From NCBI GenBank assembly GCA_902782895.1, contig CACZPA010000293.1, positions 1 to 5,317 on the forward strand: a stretch of 5,317 nt of DNA. The letters run 5' to 3'. This document shows, in pieces, positions 1 through 5,317 of this stretch. The translations under genes were made by a program, and so were the position numbers. The notes under the pieces were generated by a model. The model searched no databases, was not told the DNA's origin, and saw only the letters and a program-made list of their open reading frames with translations. The first letter of the stretch is position 1; each line of letters opens with the position of its first letter. The stretch comes from an uncultured Eubacteriales bacterium. GTDB taxonomy: Bacteria > Bacillota > Clostridia > Lachnospirales > Bianqueaceae.

Positions 1-1659
1 GAGGATCCTTTTGCCTTCCTTCGGATCAACGATATCTTCGGCGCGCTGCGGGAAGGCGTCAATAACGGTTATTTTGAAGAGCTGCTTTACCGTTATCTGA
101 TCGGCAATCCGCATCAGGTCTTCGTAACGCTGCGGCCGGAGCCGGATTATACTTTGCAGCAGGATGAGAATCTTGCTGAATCTCTGCGCGTCTATAAGGA
201 CAGCTTGACTGACGATCAGAAAGAAGAGCTTGTTCGGCAGACGCAGGAGCTGCTTGCCTATCAGTCGCAGCAAGGAGAAGAAGAAACCGACCATCCCGTT
301 CCGCATCTGTCGGTATCGGACCTTAAAACCGAAGCAGAGAATGTAGACGTAGAAGAGATCACGCTGCATAGCGGTCGTCCTTCGATCTATGTGGAAGCCG
401 AGACTAGCGGGATTCTGTATGAACGCTTCTACTTCAACATAAAGAACATGTCGGAGAAGATGCTTCCGTACGCATCCTTGCTGGCTTCCTTCTGGGGCGC
501 GCTGGACACCGACCATTACTCCTATCAGGAGCTCGATCAGCAGATCCGTATTCATATGGGAGGCTTGCGGATATCCACGCAGATGATAGAACAGCAGAAC
601 GGAGATTGGTGGCCTGAGGTAACTTTCGCCTGCAAATATCTCGGAAAAGAAGCTGATACCGTAAGACAGCTGCTGCTGGAGATCCTGCTCCATACGCACT
701 TTGACAACTGGGAACGTCTGGAAGAGCTCCTGAATTCCGAATACTCGCTGATCCAGAACGCGTTCCTGCAGGCCGGACACCGTTTTGCTACCCGCAGAGC
801 GCTTGCCGGAATGAAAGAGCCCGGAGCGGCAGCGCAGTATACAACGGGATTGGAGTACTTCCGGTTTGTTCAGTCCTTAACGCGGCATTTCGATGAGATG
901 AAAGAAGAACTTGCGGAAGGACTGTCCAAGGCCGCGCAGATGATCGTGTCACAGTCGCTGGTCTCCTTCTCCGGGGGCTGTCCGCGGGAGCTGCGGGATG
1001 AGCTGCTCCGTCAACAAAACCTGCTGGTCCTGAGTCTGCCGGAAAAACCTGCCATCGCGATGGACGGAGCTTACAAGCCGGTATTACAGCCGATGAATGA
1101 GGGCATGGAGACACCGGGACAAGTGCAGTTTGTCGCAAAAGCAGGGCTTTATCCGGGAGCGTATACGGGGCACATGATCGTCGCTTCGCAGATCCTGGGC
1201 CTTGGCTTCCTGTGGAACCGGCTGCGTGTACAGGGCGGCGCGTACGGTGCCTTTATGTCCTTTGAAGACAACGGGACACTTTCCTGTTCGTCCTATCGGG
1301 ATCCGAACCTGGCCTCTACACTGGACGTATATGAGGAAGTGCCAGACTATCTGGAAAGCTTCGACTGCGATGACGAGGATATGGAGAAGTACATTATCGG
1401 GACGATCGGATCCATGGATACGCCGCTGACGCCGTCCATGCGGATCGGCGTAGGCATCTCCCGCGCAAGGATCGGTAAGACATTCGCGGATGTGCAGCGG
1501 ATCAGGGATGAGATCCTGCATACGACAAAAGAAGATATCCGTGCACTCGCGCCTCTGGTGAAAGAAGCACTTAATGGCGGCGCGGTCTGTGTTGTTGGCT
1601 CACGCAAAGCGATTGAAGAAGAAAAAGACCGGTTTGATGCAGTCTGTGAGGTGTTTTAA
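1..1659 (+). CDS. M16C-family zinc metallopeptidase (PreP/Cym1-like), C-terminal part, 5' end outside window
   Basis: The frame is open from base 1 to the TAA at 1657-1659, giving 552 residues of a protein whose family members are about 970 residues long. The TTG at codon 52 (154) is internal, because coding continues upstream with typical family sequence such as NPHQVFVTLRPEP (fragment residues 36-48). What remains looks like the M16C-associated linker (about residues 49-300, acidic and helical) and the C-terminal inactive M16 domain (about 315-540). Family hallmarks are LRVQGGAYGAF at 408-418, with the conserved Arg409 and Tyr415 that help bind substrate; SYRDPNL at 431-437; and a G-IG-MDTPLTP segment at 467-478. 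The catalytic HxxEH zinc motif belongs to the N-terminal half and cannot be checked here. Relatives are clam-shell peptidases that degrade peptides and unfolded presequences. No signal peptide can be assessed; a cytoplasmic location is assumed. It overlaps era by one base, so the two are probably cotranscribed. Family call is confident; the substrate is unknown. Confidence 0.93.
   Translation, partial: EDPFAFLRINDIFGALREGVNNGYFEELLYRYLIGNPHQVFVTLRPEPDYTLQQDENLAESLRVYKDSLTDDQKEELVRQTQELLAYQSQQGEEETDHPVPHLSVSDLKTEAENVDVEEITLHSGRPSIYVEAETSGILYERFYFNIKNMSEKMLPYASLLASFWGALDTDHYSYQELDQQIRIHMGGLRISTQMIEQQNGDWWPEVTFACKYLGKEADTVRQLLLEILLHTHFDNWERLEELLNSEYSLIQNAFLQAGHRFATRRALAGMKEPGAAAQYTTGLEYFRFVQSLTRHFDEMKEELAEGLSKAAQMIVSQSLVSFSGGCPRELRDELLRQQNLLVLSLPEKPAIAMDGAYKPVLQPMNEGMETPGQVQFVAKAGLYPGAYTGHMIVASQILGLGFLWNRLRVQGGAYGAFMSFEDNGTLSCSSYRDPNLASTLDVYEEVPDYLESFDCDDEDMEKYIIGTIGSMDTPLTPSMRIGVGISRARIGKTFADVQRIRDEILHTTKEDIRALAPLVKEALNGGAVCVVGSRKAIEEEKDRFDAVCEVF
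1648..1653 (+). promoter_or_regulatory. Ribosome binding site for era, inside the end of the peptidase gene
   Basis: GAGGTG lies 5 nt before the era ATG and is embedded in the last codons of the upstream peptidase. The ATG shares its A with the upstream TAA (TAATG). This supports the chosen era start and suggests translational coupling, since ribosomes terminating on the peptidase message sit directly on the era start. Confidence 0.7.
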
Positions 1660-2540
1660 TGAAATCAGGATTTATATCCGTTATCGGACGGCCTAATGTC
1701 GGGAAGAGTACGCTGCTCAACAAGATCGTCGGGCAGAAGCTGACGATCACGTCCAATAAACCGCAGACGACCCGCAATAAGATTACCTGTATTTATACAA
1801 CCGATGAGGGGCAGGCGGTTTTTCTGGATACGCCTGGCATTCATAAACCTGCCCATAAGCTCGATGAGCACATGATGGAAGAGGTCACGGATGCGATGTC
1901 CGGAATCGATCTGACGATCGTCATGGTTGAGCCGGGACGTCCGCATGAGGATGATCTGTCCGCGGTCGCGATGGCAAAACGTTCGCGCGCGAAGAAGATT
2001 CTTGTCATCAACAAGATCGATTCTGTACCGATCGAAAAGACGGCCGAGACGGCGAAAACCTATCAGGATATGGGCTGTTTTGACGAGATCGTGCCGGTGT
2101 CTGCTTTTGTCGGGACCAATGTGAAGGAACTGATCCGTGTGATCTTCGATTATCTGCCGCAGGGACAGTATTTCTTCCCAGAGGATATGGTGACAGATCA
2201 GCCGGAAAAGGTCCTTTGCGCGGAGTTTATCCGGGAAAAGGCGTTGTATGTGCTGAGTCATGAGATTCCGCACGGAATCGCCGTCGTGATCGATCAGTTT
2301 AAGGAAAGGCCGCGGCAGAACCTTGTCGATATTGACGCGACGATCATCTGCGAGAGGGAGTCGCACAAACCGATCATTATCGGCAAGCATGGCGCGACGA
2401 TTAAGGAAATCGGTTCACAGGCCCGTGTCGAGATCGAGAAGATGCTTGGCATTCAAGTGAATCTGCGGTTATGGGTTAAGGTGAAGGAACGTTGGCGCGA
2501 CAGTGAGGTAGCTGTCCGCAACTATAGCAGACAAGACTGA
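1659..2540 (+). CDS. era: GTPase Era, 30S ribosomal subunit assembly factor
   Basis: This 293-residue protein has the usual Era length and layout. The G domain shows G1 GRPNVGKST (residues 10-18), a G2 region NKPQTTRNKI (33-42), G3 DTPG (57-60), G4 NKID (118-121) and G5 SAF (148-150). The KH RNA-binding domain occupies roughly 200-285, with IIIGKHGATIKEIG at 239-252 and LWVKVKERWRDS at 271-282. Era binds the 3' end of 16S rRNA through the KH domain and couples GTP hydrolysis to late 30S maturation; it acts in the cytoplasm and near the membrane. The start is fixed by GAGGTG 5 nt upstream and by the conserved N-terminus. It overlaps the peptidase stop by 1 nt and precedes recO by 67 bp, a common neighbour in Gram-positive bacteria. 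One oddity is the tail VRNYSRQD, which lacks the Gly-Tyr/Phe that commonly ends the family's last helix. Identification is essentially certain. Confidence 0.98.
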   Translation: MKSGFISVIGRPNVGKSTLLNKIVGQKLTITSNKPQTTRNKITCIYTTDEGQAVFLDTPGIHKPAHKLDEHMMEEVTDAMSGIDLTIVMVEPGRPHEDDLSAVAMAKRSRAKKILVINKIDSVPIEKTAETAKTYQDMGCFDEIVPVSAFVGTNVKELIRVIFDYLPQGQYFFPEDMVTDQPEKVLCAEFIREKALYVLSHEIPHGIAVVIDQFKERPRQNLVDIDATIICERESHKPIIIGKHGATIKEIGSQARVEIEKMLGIQVNLRLWVKVKERWRDSEVAVRNYSRQD

Positions 2541-2542
2541 CA

Positions 2543-2572
2543 GATTCGGGAATGGCGGATTCAGGATTGACG
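2543..2572 (+). repeat. Imperfect 15-bp tandem duplication in the era-recO gap
   Basis: Two adjacent 15-bp units, GATTCGGGAATGGCG (2543-2557) and GATTCAGGATTGACG (2558-2572), match at 12 of 15 positions. They begin 2 bp after the era stop codon and fill nearly half of the 67-bp spacer. No function is evident. A local duplication that later diverged is the simplest explanation, and chance similarity is possible at this length. No promoter or T-run terminator is visible in the spacer. Confidence 0.5.
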
Positions 2573-2596
2573 GCTTCGAGATCTGAGAGACAAACC

Positions 2597-2602
2597 GGGA
2601 GG
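2597..2602 (+). promoter_or_regulatory. Ribosome binding site for recO
   Basis: GGGAGG (followed by T) lies 5 nt upstream of the ATG at 2608. This favours that start over the in-frame ATG four codons later (2620), which would put the SD at a poor 17-nt distance. Confidence 0.8.
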
Positions 2603-2607
2603 TAAAG

Positions 2608-3357
2608 ATGGCGGCTACAATGCAGGTGCGGGGGCTGATCGCCAGAGAGACCGTACAGGGAGAGCAGGACAAAAGACTCATCCTGATCTGTGTAGATCAG
2701 GGTCGGGTTTATGTGTCCGCGAAAGGCGCAAAGAAACAGGGAGCAAGACTGTCTTCGTCAACGCAGCTCTTTACTTACGGCGATTTCTGGCTGAATCATG
2801 CGCGTTCAGGGTGGATCCTGCAGGAGGCTGTTCCAATTGAACAGTTTTATCCGATCCGGCAGGATCCGGAGAGAATGGCGTGGGCATCGTGGATGCTCGA
2901 AACAGCGCTGGAGCTGACGGTAGAGGAGCAGGAATGCAATGAGATGCTGCGGCTGCTGCTTCGCGGTCTTCAGATGATCACCGAGGAAAGCCTGTCACCG
3001 ATGACGACCGCGACGACCTTTGTATTGCGAGCTCTGGCATCGACCGGCGTCAGACCTGAGACAGAGAGATGTGTCAGCAACGGAGAGCGGGCCGAGGATC
3101 CAGCCTATTTGAGTGTGGAAGCGGGCGGATTGCTTTGCACGGACTGCGCAAGGCATTACGCGGACGCGGTCAGGATTCAGCCGGGGACACTGTACGCACT
3201 GCGTTATGTACTGAACGCGGACGATTCAGCGGTCTATAAATATCAGGTCGAGCCACGTATCCGCAGTGAGCTTTTTGAATTTGCGGCAAGATTTCTGACG
3301 CAGTATCTGCAGAGAGAGGTGCGGACATTGCGTTATATCCGTGAGTGTTTTTGCTAA
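2608..3357 (+). CDS. recO: DNA repair protein RecO
   Basis: The 249-residue product has RecO length and arrangement. An N-terminal OB fold (about residues 5-80) opens with VRGLIARET and contains the family-like AKGAKKQGARLSSSTQLFTYG at 38-58. A helical middle follows (about 85-150), then a zinc-finger-like stretch (155-180) and a C-terminal helical segment ending at RTLRYIRECFC. RecO acts in the RecFOR pathway: it anneals complementary strands and, with RecR, loads RecA onto SSB-coated single-stranded DNA at gaps. Three of the four expected zinc cysteines are present (Cys155, Cys177, Cys180); the position expected for the second is Asn158. Many RecO proteins have lost the finger entirely, so this may be partial decay. 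The start at 2608 is supported by a well-placed GGGAGG. era upstream and glyQS downstream are classic recO neighbours. Sequence conservation is low, as usual for RecO, but context and pattern agree. Confidence 0.93.
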   Translation: MAATMQVRGLIARETVQGEQDKRLILICVDQGRVYVSAKGAKKQGARLSSSTQLFTYGDFWLNHARSGWILQEAVPIEQFYPIRQDPERMAWASWMLETALELTVEEQECNEMLRLLLRGLQMITEESLSPMTTATTFVLRALASTGVRPETERCVSNGERAEDPAYLSVEAGGLLCTDCARHYADAVRIQPGTLYALRYVLNADDSAVYKYQVEPRIRSELFEFAARFLTQYLQREVRTLRYIRECFC

Positions 3358-3370
3358 GATACCGCAAAAA
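3348..3370 (+). repeat. AT-rich inverted repeat across the recO stop codon
   Basis: TTTTTGC (3348-3354) and GCAAAAA (3364-3370) can pair as a 7-bp stem around a 9-nt loop that contains the recO stop codon. CGCAAAAAT recurs at 3392-3400, so the left arm could pair with either copy. The stem has only two G-C pairs and no T-run follows it on the + strand, so it is a poor intrinsic terminator. It may simply reflect the A-tract composition upstream of the next promoter. Confidence 0.35.
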
Positions 3371-3399
3371 TAATAAAAATGTTTTACTAATCGCAAAAA
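3366..3399 (+). promoter_or_regulatory. A-tract cluster upstream of the glyQS promoter, candidate UP element or bent DNA
   Basis: Runs of five A lie at 3366-3370, 3375-3379 and 3395-3399, with TTTT at 3382-3385. Their centres are about 9 and 20 bp apart, close to one and two helical turns. The most proximal tract ends 6 bp before the -35 box, where the RNA polymerase alpha C-terminal domain contacts UP elements. The surrounding genes are much richer in GC, so the patch stands out. UP-element function is inferred from position and composition only. Confidence 0.5.
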
Positions 3400-3404
3400 T
3401 TGAA

Positions 3405-3433
3405 TTGACAGAATCCGCTTGTTTTGTTATACT
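3405..3433 (+). promoter_or_regulatory. Strong vegetative sigma-A (sigma-70 type) promoter for glyQS
   Basis: An exact -35 hexamer TTGACA (3405-3410) is followed after 17 bp by the -10 hexamer TATACT (3428-3433), five of six to consensus. TGT immediately precedes the -10 box, giving an extended -10. Transcription would start near 3439-3442, leaving a leader of about 30 nt before the ATG at 3473. Such close agreement with consensus in an intergenic gap, directly before a highly expressed gene, makes this a confident call. It makes glyQS transcription independent of the era-recO transcript. Confidence 0.88.
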
Positions 3434-3455
3434 GACGAGATGTAAGAAGCATGAC

Positions 3456-3464
3456 AGAGGAGAG
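3456..3464 (+). promoter_or_regulatory. Ribosome binding site for glyQS
   Basis: AGAGGAGAG lies 8 nt upstream of the ATG at 3473 and fits pairing with the 16S rRNA 3' end through GGAG or GAGGAG. It decides the start: the ATG at 3451 is out of frame and closes after 13 codons. Confidence 0.75.
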
Positions 3465-3472
3465 ATTTCTAT

Positions 3473-4855
3473 ATGACGGATTCGATGGATAAGATCGTTG
3501 CACTTGCGAAGGCGCGTGGTTTCATGTACGCAGGCTCCGAGATCTACGGTGGACTTGCGAACACATGGGATTACGGCCCTCTTGGTGTGGAATTAAAGAA
3601 TAATGTCAAGAAAGCATGGTGGGATTCCTTTATCCGCCATAATCCATATAACGTCGGCATGGACAGCGCCATTCTGATGAACCCGGAGACTTGGGTCGCG
3701 ACCGGACATGTCGGCAACTTTGACGATCCGCTGATGGACTGCAAAGCCTGCAAATCCCGCTGGCGCGCGGATAAGCTGATCGAGGACTACATGGCGGAGC
3801 ATGGACTTACGCCGGATAAGCCTGTCGACGGCTGGGCCAACGAAGAGATGGAACAGTACATCGAGGATCAGAATATCGCCTGCCCGTCCTGCGGCAAGCA
3901 TGATTTCACCAAGATCCGTCAGTTCAATCTGATGTTCAAGACCTTCCAGGGCGTTACAGAGGACGCTAAGGCTGTTGTCTATCTGCGTCCCGAGACGGCT
4001 CAGGGCATCTTCGTTAACTTCAAGAATGTACAGCGGACTTCCCGTCGTAAGCTTCCATTCGGAATCGGTCAGATCGGCAAATCTTTCCGCAACGAGATCA
4101 CGCCCGGCAACTTCACATTCCGTACCCGTGAATTTGAGCAGATGGAGCTGGAGTTCTTCTGCAAGCCGGGGACAGATCTGGAGTGGTACGAATACTGGAA
4201 GAAGTTCGCGATGGACTGGCTCAAGAGACTGGGCCTGCATGAGGATCACATTCGTCTGCGCGAGCATAGCGTAGAGGAGAGAGCCTTCTACTCCAAGGGC
4301 ACGACCGATATTGAGTACACATTCCCCTTCGGATGGGGCGAGCTGTGGGGCATCGCAGACCGTACGGATTACGATCTCGGCCGTCATCAGGAGCATTCCG
4401 GACAGGATATGATGTACCAGGATCCGGTCACGAATGAGAAGTATCTGCCGTATGTCATCGAGCCGTCGCTCGGCGCTGACCGCGTAACGCTGGCGTTCCT
4501 CTGCGAGGCATATGATGAGGAGACGCTGGAAGGCGGAGATGTCAGAACGGTTCTGCATTTCTCCAACGAACTTGCGCCGGTCAAGGCCGCGGTCCTGCCG
4601 CTGTCCAAGAAGCTGAACGAAAAAGCTCAGGAGCTTTTCGACATGGTTTCCGCTATTGTTCCCGCGCAGTATGACGATACGGGAAGCATCGGCAAGCGTT
4701 ATCGTCGTCAGGATGAGATCGGCACTCCGTACTGCATTACCGTTGATTTCGACACACTCGAGGATCAGGCTGTAACGATCCGTGAGCGCGATTCGATGGA
4801 GCAGAAGCGCATTCCGATCGCAGAGCTGTCCGCGTTCCTGAAGGAACGTTTCTAA
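3473..4855 (+). CDS. glyQS: Glycine--tRNA ligase, single-chain homodimeric (alpha2) type
   Basis: This 460-residue class II aminoacyl-tRNA synthetase (often also annotated glyS) charges tRNA-Gly with glycine in the cytoplasm. It matches the dimeric family in length and order. The N-terminal catalytic start has MDKIVALAKARGFMYAGSEIYGG (5-27, an exact-start marker) and WDYGPLGVELK (32-42). Two cysteine pairs, Cys90/Cys93 and Cys137/Cys140, look like a zinc-ribbon insertion. RQFNLMFKT (149-157) and RPETAQGIF (172-180) follow. Motif 2 is FRNEITPGNFTFRTREFEQME (205-225) with ATP-binding Arg206 and Glu208; motif 3 is EPSLGADRVTLAFL (330-343) with Arg337. The anticodon-binding domain begins near LAPVKAAVLPL (367-377) and runs to the end. 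The gene has its own strong promoter and a short leader with no room for a T-box. recO lies 115 bp upstream and ppdK 59 bp downstream. No disrupted motif was seen. Confidence 0.98.
   Translation: MTDSMDKIVALAKARGFMYAGSEIYGGLANTWDYGPLGVELKNNVKKAWWDSFIRHNPYNVGMDSAILMNPETWVATGHVGNFDDPLMDCKACKSRWRADKLIEDYMAEHGLTPDKPVDGWANEEMEQYIEDQNIACPSCGKHDFTKIRQFNLMFKTFQGVTEDAKAVVYLRPETAQGIFVNFKNVQRTSRRKLPFGIGQIGKSFRNEITPGNFTFRTREFEQMELEFFCKPGTDLEWYEYWKKFAMDWLKRLGLHEDHIRLREHSVEERAFYSKGTTDIEYTFPFGWGELWGIADRTDYDLGRHQEHSGQDMMYQDPVTNEKYLPYVIEPSLGADRVTLAFLCEAYDEETLEGGDVRTVLHFSNELAPVKAAVLPLSKKLNEKAQELFDMVSAIVPAQYDDTGSIGKRYRRQDEIGTPYCITVDFDTLEDQAVTIRERDSMEQKRIPIAELSAFLKERF
4833..4848 (+). other. Perfect 6-bp hairpin in the last codons of glyQS
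   Basis: CGTTCC (4833-4838) and GGAACG (4843-4848) pair perfectly around a TGAA loop, and an outer G-T pair can be added in RNA. TTTCTAAATAA follows, including the stop codon at 4853-4855. The stem is within coding sequence for FLKERF, so protein constraint may explain it. Its place just before the stop and just ahead of a second hairpin makes a role in 3'-end formation or mRNA stability possible. Confidence 0.4.
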
Positions 4856-4867
4856 ATAAGGATCTGT

Positions 4868-4890
4868 AAAGAATCCAACCGATTCTTTTT
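4868..4890 (+). terminator. Weak intrinsic-terminator-like hairpin between glyQS and ppdK
   Basis: AAAGAATC (4868-4875) and GATTCTTT (4881-4888) form an 8-bp stem with loop CAACC. The right arm runs into TTTTT (4886-4890), so the T-run partly overlaps the stem. Only two pairs are G-C, so termination is probably incomplete. It is placed as expected for the end of the glyQS transcript, 13 nt after the stop. If active, it would also control read-through into ppdK, since only 12 nt separate it from the ppdK SD. Confidence 0.55.
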
Positions 4891-4902
4891 AGACATAAAA
4901 CC

Positions 4903-4909
4903 AGGAGGT
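4903..4909 (+). promoter_or_regulatory. Near-perfect ribosome binding site for ppdK
   Basis: AGGAGGT, complementary to the 16S rRNA 3' end over seven bases, lies 5 nt before the ATG at 4915. It fixes the start and suggests high translation, as expected for an abundant metabolic enzyme. Confidence 0.88.
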
Positions 4910-4914
4910 ATTGT

Positions 4915-5317
4915 ATGAGTAAAAAATGGGTGTATCTGTTCACGGAAGGCAATGCCAACATGCGTGAACTCCTCGGAGGCAAAGGCGCCAATCTGGCGGA
5001 AATGACCAATATCGGCCTCCCCGTTCCTCAGGGCTTCACCATCACGACCGAAGCCTGCACACAGTATTATGAAGACGGCCGCGAGATCAACGATGAGATC
5101 TTCGGACAGATCGAAGAGTACATCCTCAAGATGGAAGAGATCACCGGCAAGAAGTTCGGCGATCTGGAGAATCCGCTGCTTGTTTCCGTACGTTCCGGCG
5201 CGCGTGCTTCCATGCCCGGTATGATGGATACGATCCTGAACCTTGGTCTTAACGAAGACGTTGTTAACGTCATCGCTGAGAAGTCCGGCAATCCCCGTTG
5301 GGCTTGGGACTGCTATC
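4915..5317 (+). CDS. ppdK: Pyruvate, phosphate dikinase, N-terminal fragment (3' end outside window)
   Basis: The ATG at 4915 opens a frame of 134 codons that stays open to the window edge; complete family members are about 870-880 residues. PPDK interconverts pyruvate, ATP and Pi with PEP, AMP and PPi, and in anaerobes often works in glycolysis or at the PEP-pyruvate node in the cytoplasm. The N-terminal nucleotide-binding (ATP-grasp) domain shows KWVYLFTEGN (4-13), GGKGANLAEM (21-30), PVPQGFTITTEAC (36-48) and VSVRSGARASMPGMMDTILN (90-109). Lys23 and Arg93 appear to correspond to nucleotide-contacting Lys22 and Arg92 of the Clostridium symbiosum enzyme. The phosphocarrier His and PEP domains lie beyond the window. 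All nine isoleucine codons are ATC, consistent with high expression. The VRSGARASMPGMMDT block separates PPDK from PEP synthase. It follows glyQS by 59 bp and has no visible promoter of its own. Confidence 0.96.
   Translation, partial: MSKKWVYLFTEGNANMRELLGGKGANLAEMTNIGLPVPQGFTITTEACTQYYEDGREINDEIFGQIEEYILKMEEITGKKFGDLENPLLVSVRSGARASMPGMMDTILNLGLNEDVVNVIAEKSGNPRWAWDCY

Noticed and set aside
154..1659. A complete peptidase gene starting at the TTG at 154
   Set aside because: The same frame is open back to base 1 and encodes family-typical sequence, so 154 is an internal leucine and the gene is truncated by the window.
1665..2390. Minus-strand open frame (241 codons) opposite era
   Set aside because: It lies fully within era on the other strand, with an Arg/Asp/His/Leu-rich composition typical of antisense shadows and no domain pattern.
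2567..2595. TTGACG in the era-recO gap as a -35 box for recO
   Set aside because: At 16-18 bp spacing the sequence around ACAAAC has no acceptable -10 box.
3451..3492. Possible 13-codon leader peptide overlapping the glyQS start
   Set aside because: It has no SD of its own in the short leader, no run of Gly codons, and the AGAGGAGAG that would serve glyQS lies inside it. Likely chance.
3593..4558. Long minus-strand open frame (321 codons) opposite glyQS
   Set aside because: It lies wholly antisense to a clearly conserved synthetase, shows no recognisable motif, and is explained by that gene's codon bias.
1..5317. Search for CRISPR arrays, insertion sequences, tRNA/rRNA genes, phage or defence genes
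   Set aside because: Nearly all the sequence is five conserved housekeeping genes. The gaps (67, 115 and 59 bp) are too small, and no repeats-with-spacers, transposase motifs or RNA folds were seen.

Overview
The window reads as an ordinary chromosomal housekeeping segment of a Gram-positive anaerobe of the class Clostridia, probably Lachnospiraceae-like. This rests on four observations: the gene order M16C peptidase - era - recO - glycyl-tRNA synthetase - pyruvate phosphate dikinase, which I recall from such genomes; strong purine-rich Shine-Dalgarno (SD) sites; a single-chain glycyl-tRNA synthetase; and a dikinase N-terminus very close to the Clostridium symbiosum enzyme as I remember it. 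Base composition looks slightly above 50% GC by eye, with an AT-rich patch only in front of the synthetase. No species can be named from the sequence alone.

All five genes are on the + strand and nearly fill the window. Positions 1-1659 are the C-terminal part of a large M16C metallopeptidase whose zinc-binding half lies upstream of the window. era (1659-2540) starts on the last base of the peptidase stop codon. A 67-bp gap holding an imperfect 15-bp tandem repeat leads to recO (2608-3357). No promoter or terminator is visible between these three, so they probably share a transcript that begins upstream of the window.

The 115-bp gap at 3358-3472 is the main regulatory site. It has A-tracts, then an exact TTGACA box, a 17-bp spacer and an extended TATACT box, giving a predicted leader of only about 30 nt. 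The dimeric glycyl-tRNA synthetase (3473-4855) follows. Its 3' end carries a small hairpin and is followed by a weak intrinsic-terminator-like hairpin with a T-run. After a strong SD, ppdK (4915 to the window end) is truncated by the window edge after 134 codons.

The genes serve protein or peptide turnover (M16C), ribosome 30S assembly (Era), recombinational repair (RecO), translation (GlyRS) and PEP/pyruvate metabolism (PPDK). I see no mobile element, CRISPR array, tRNA, rRNA, defence system or convincing novel system. The observations worth following are regulatory (a strong glyQS promoter with no room for a T-box, and a possible attenuator before ppdK) or concern small deviations in RecO and Era.
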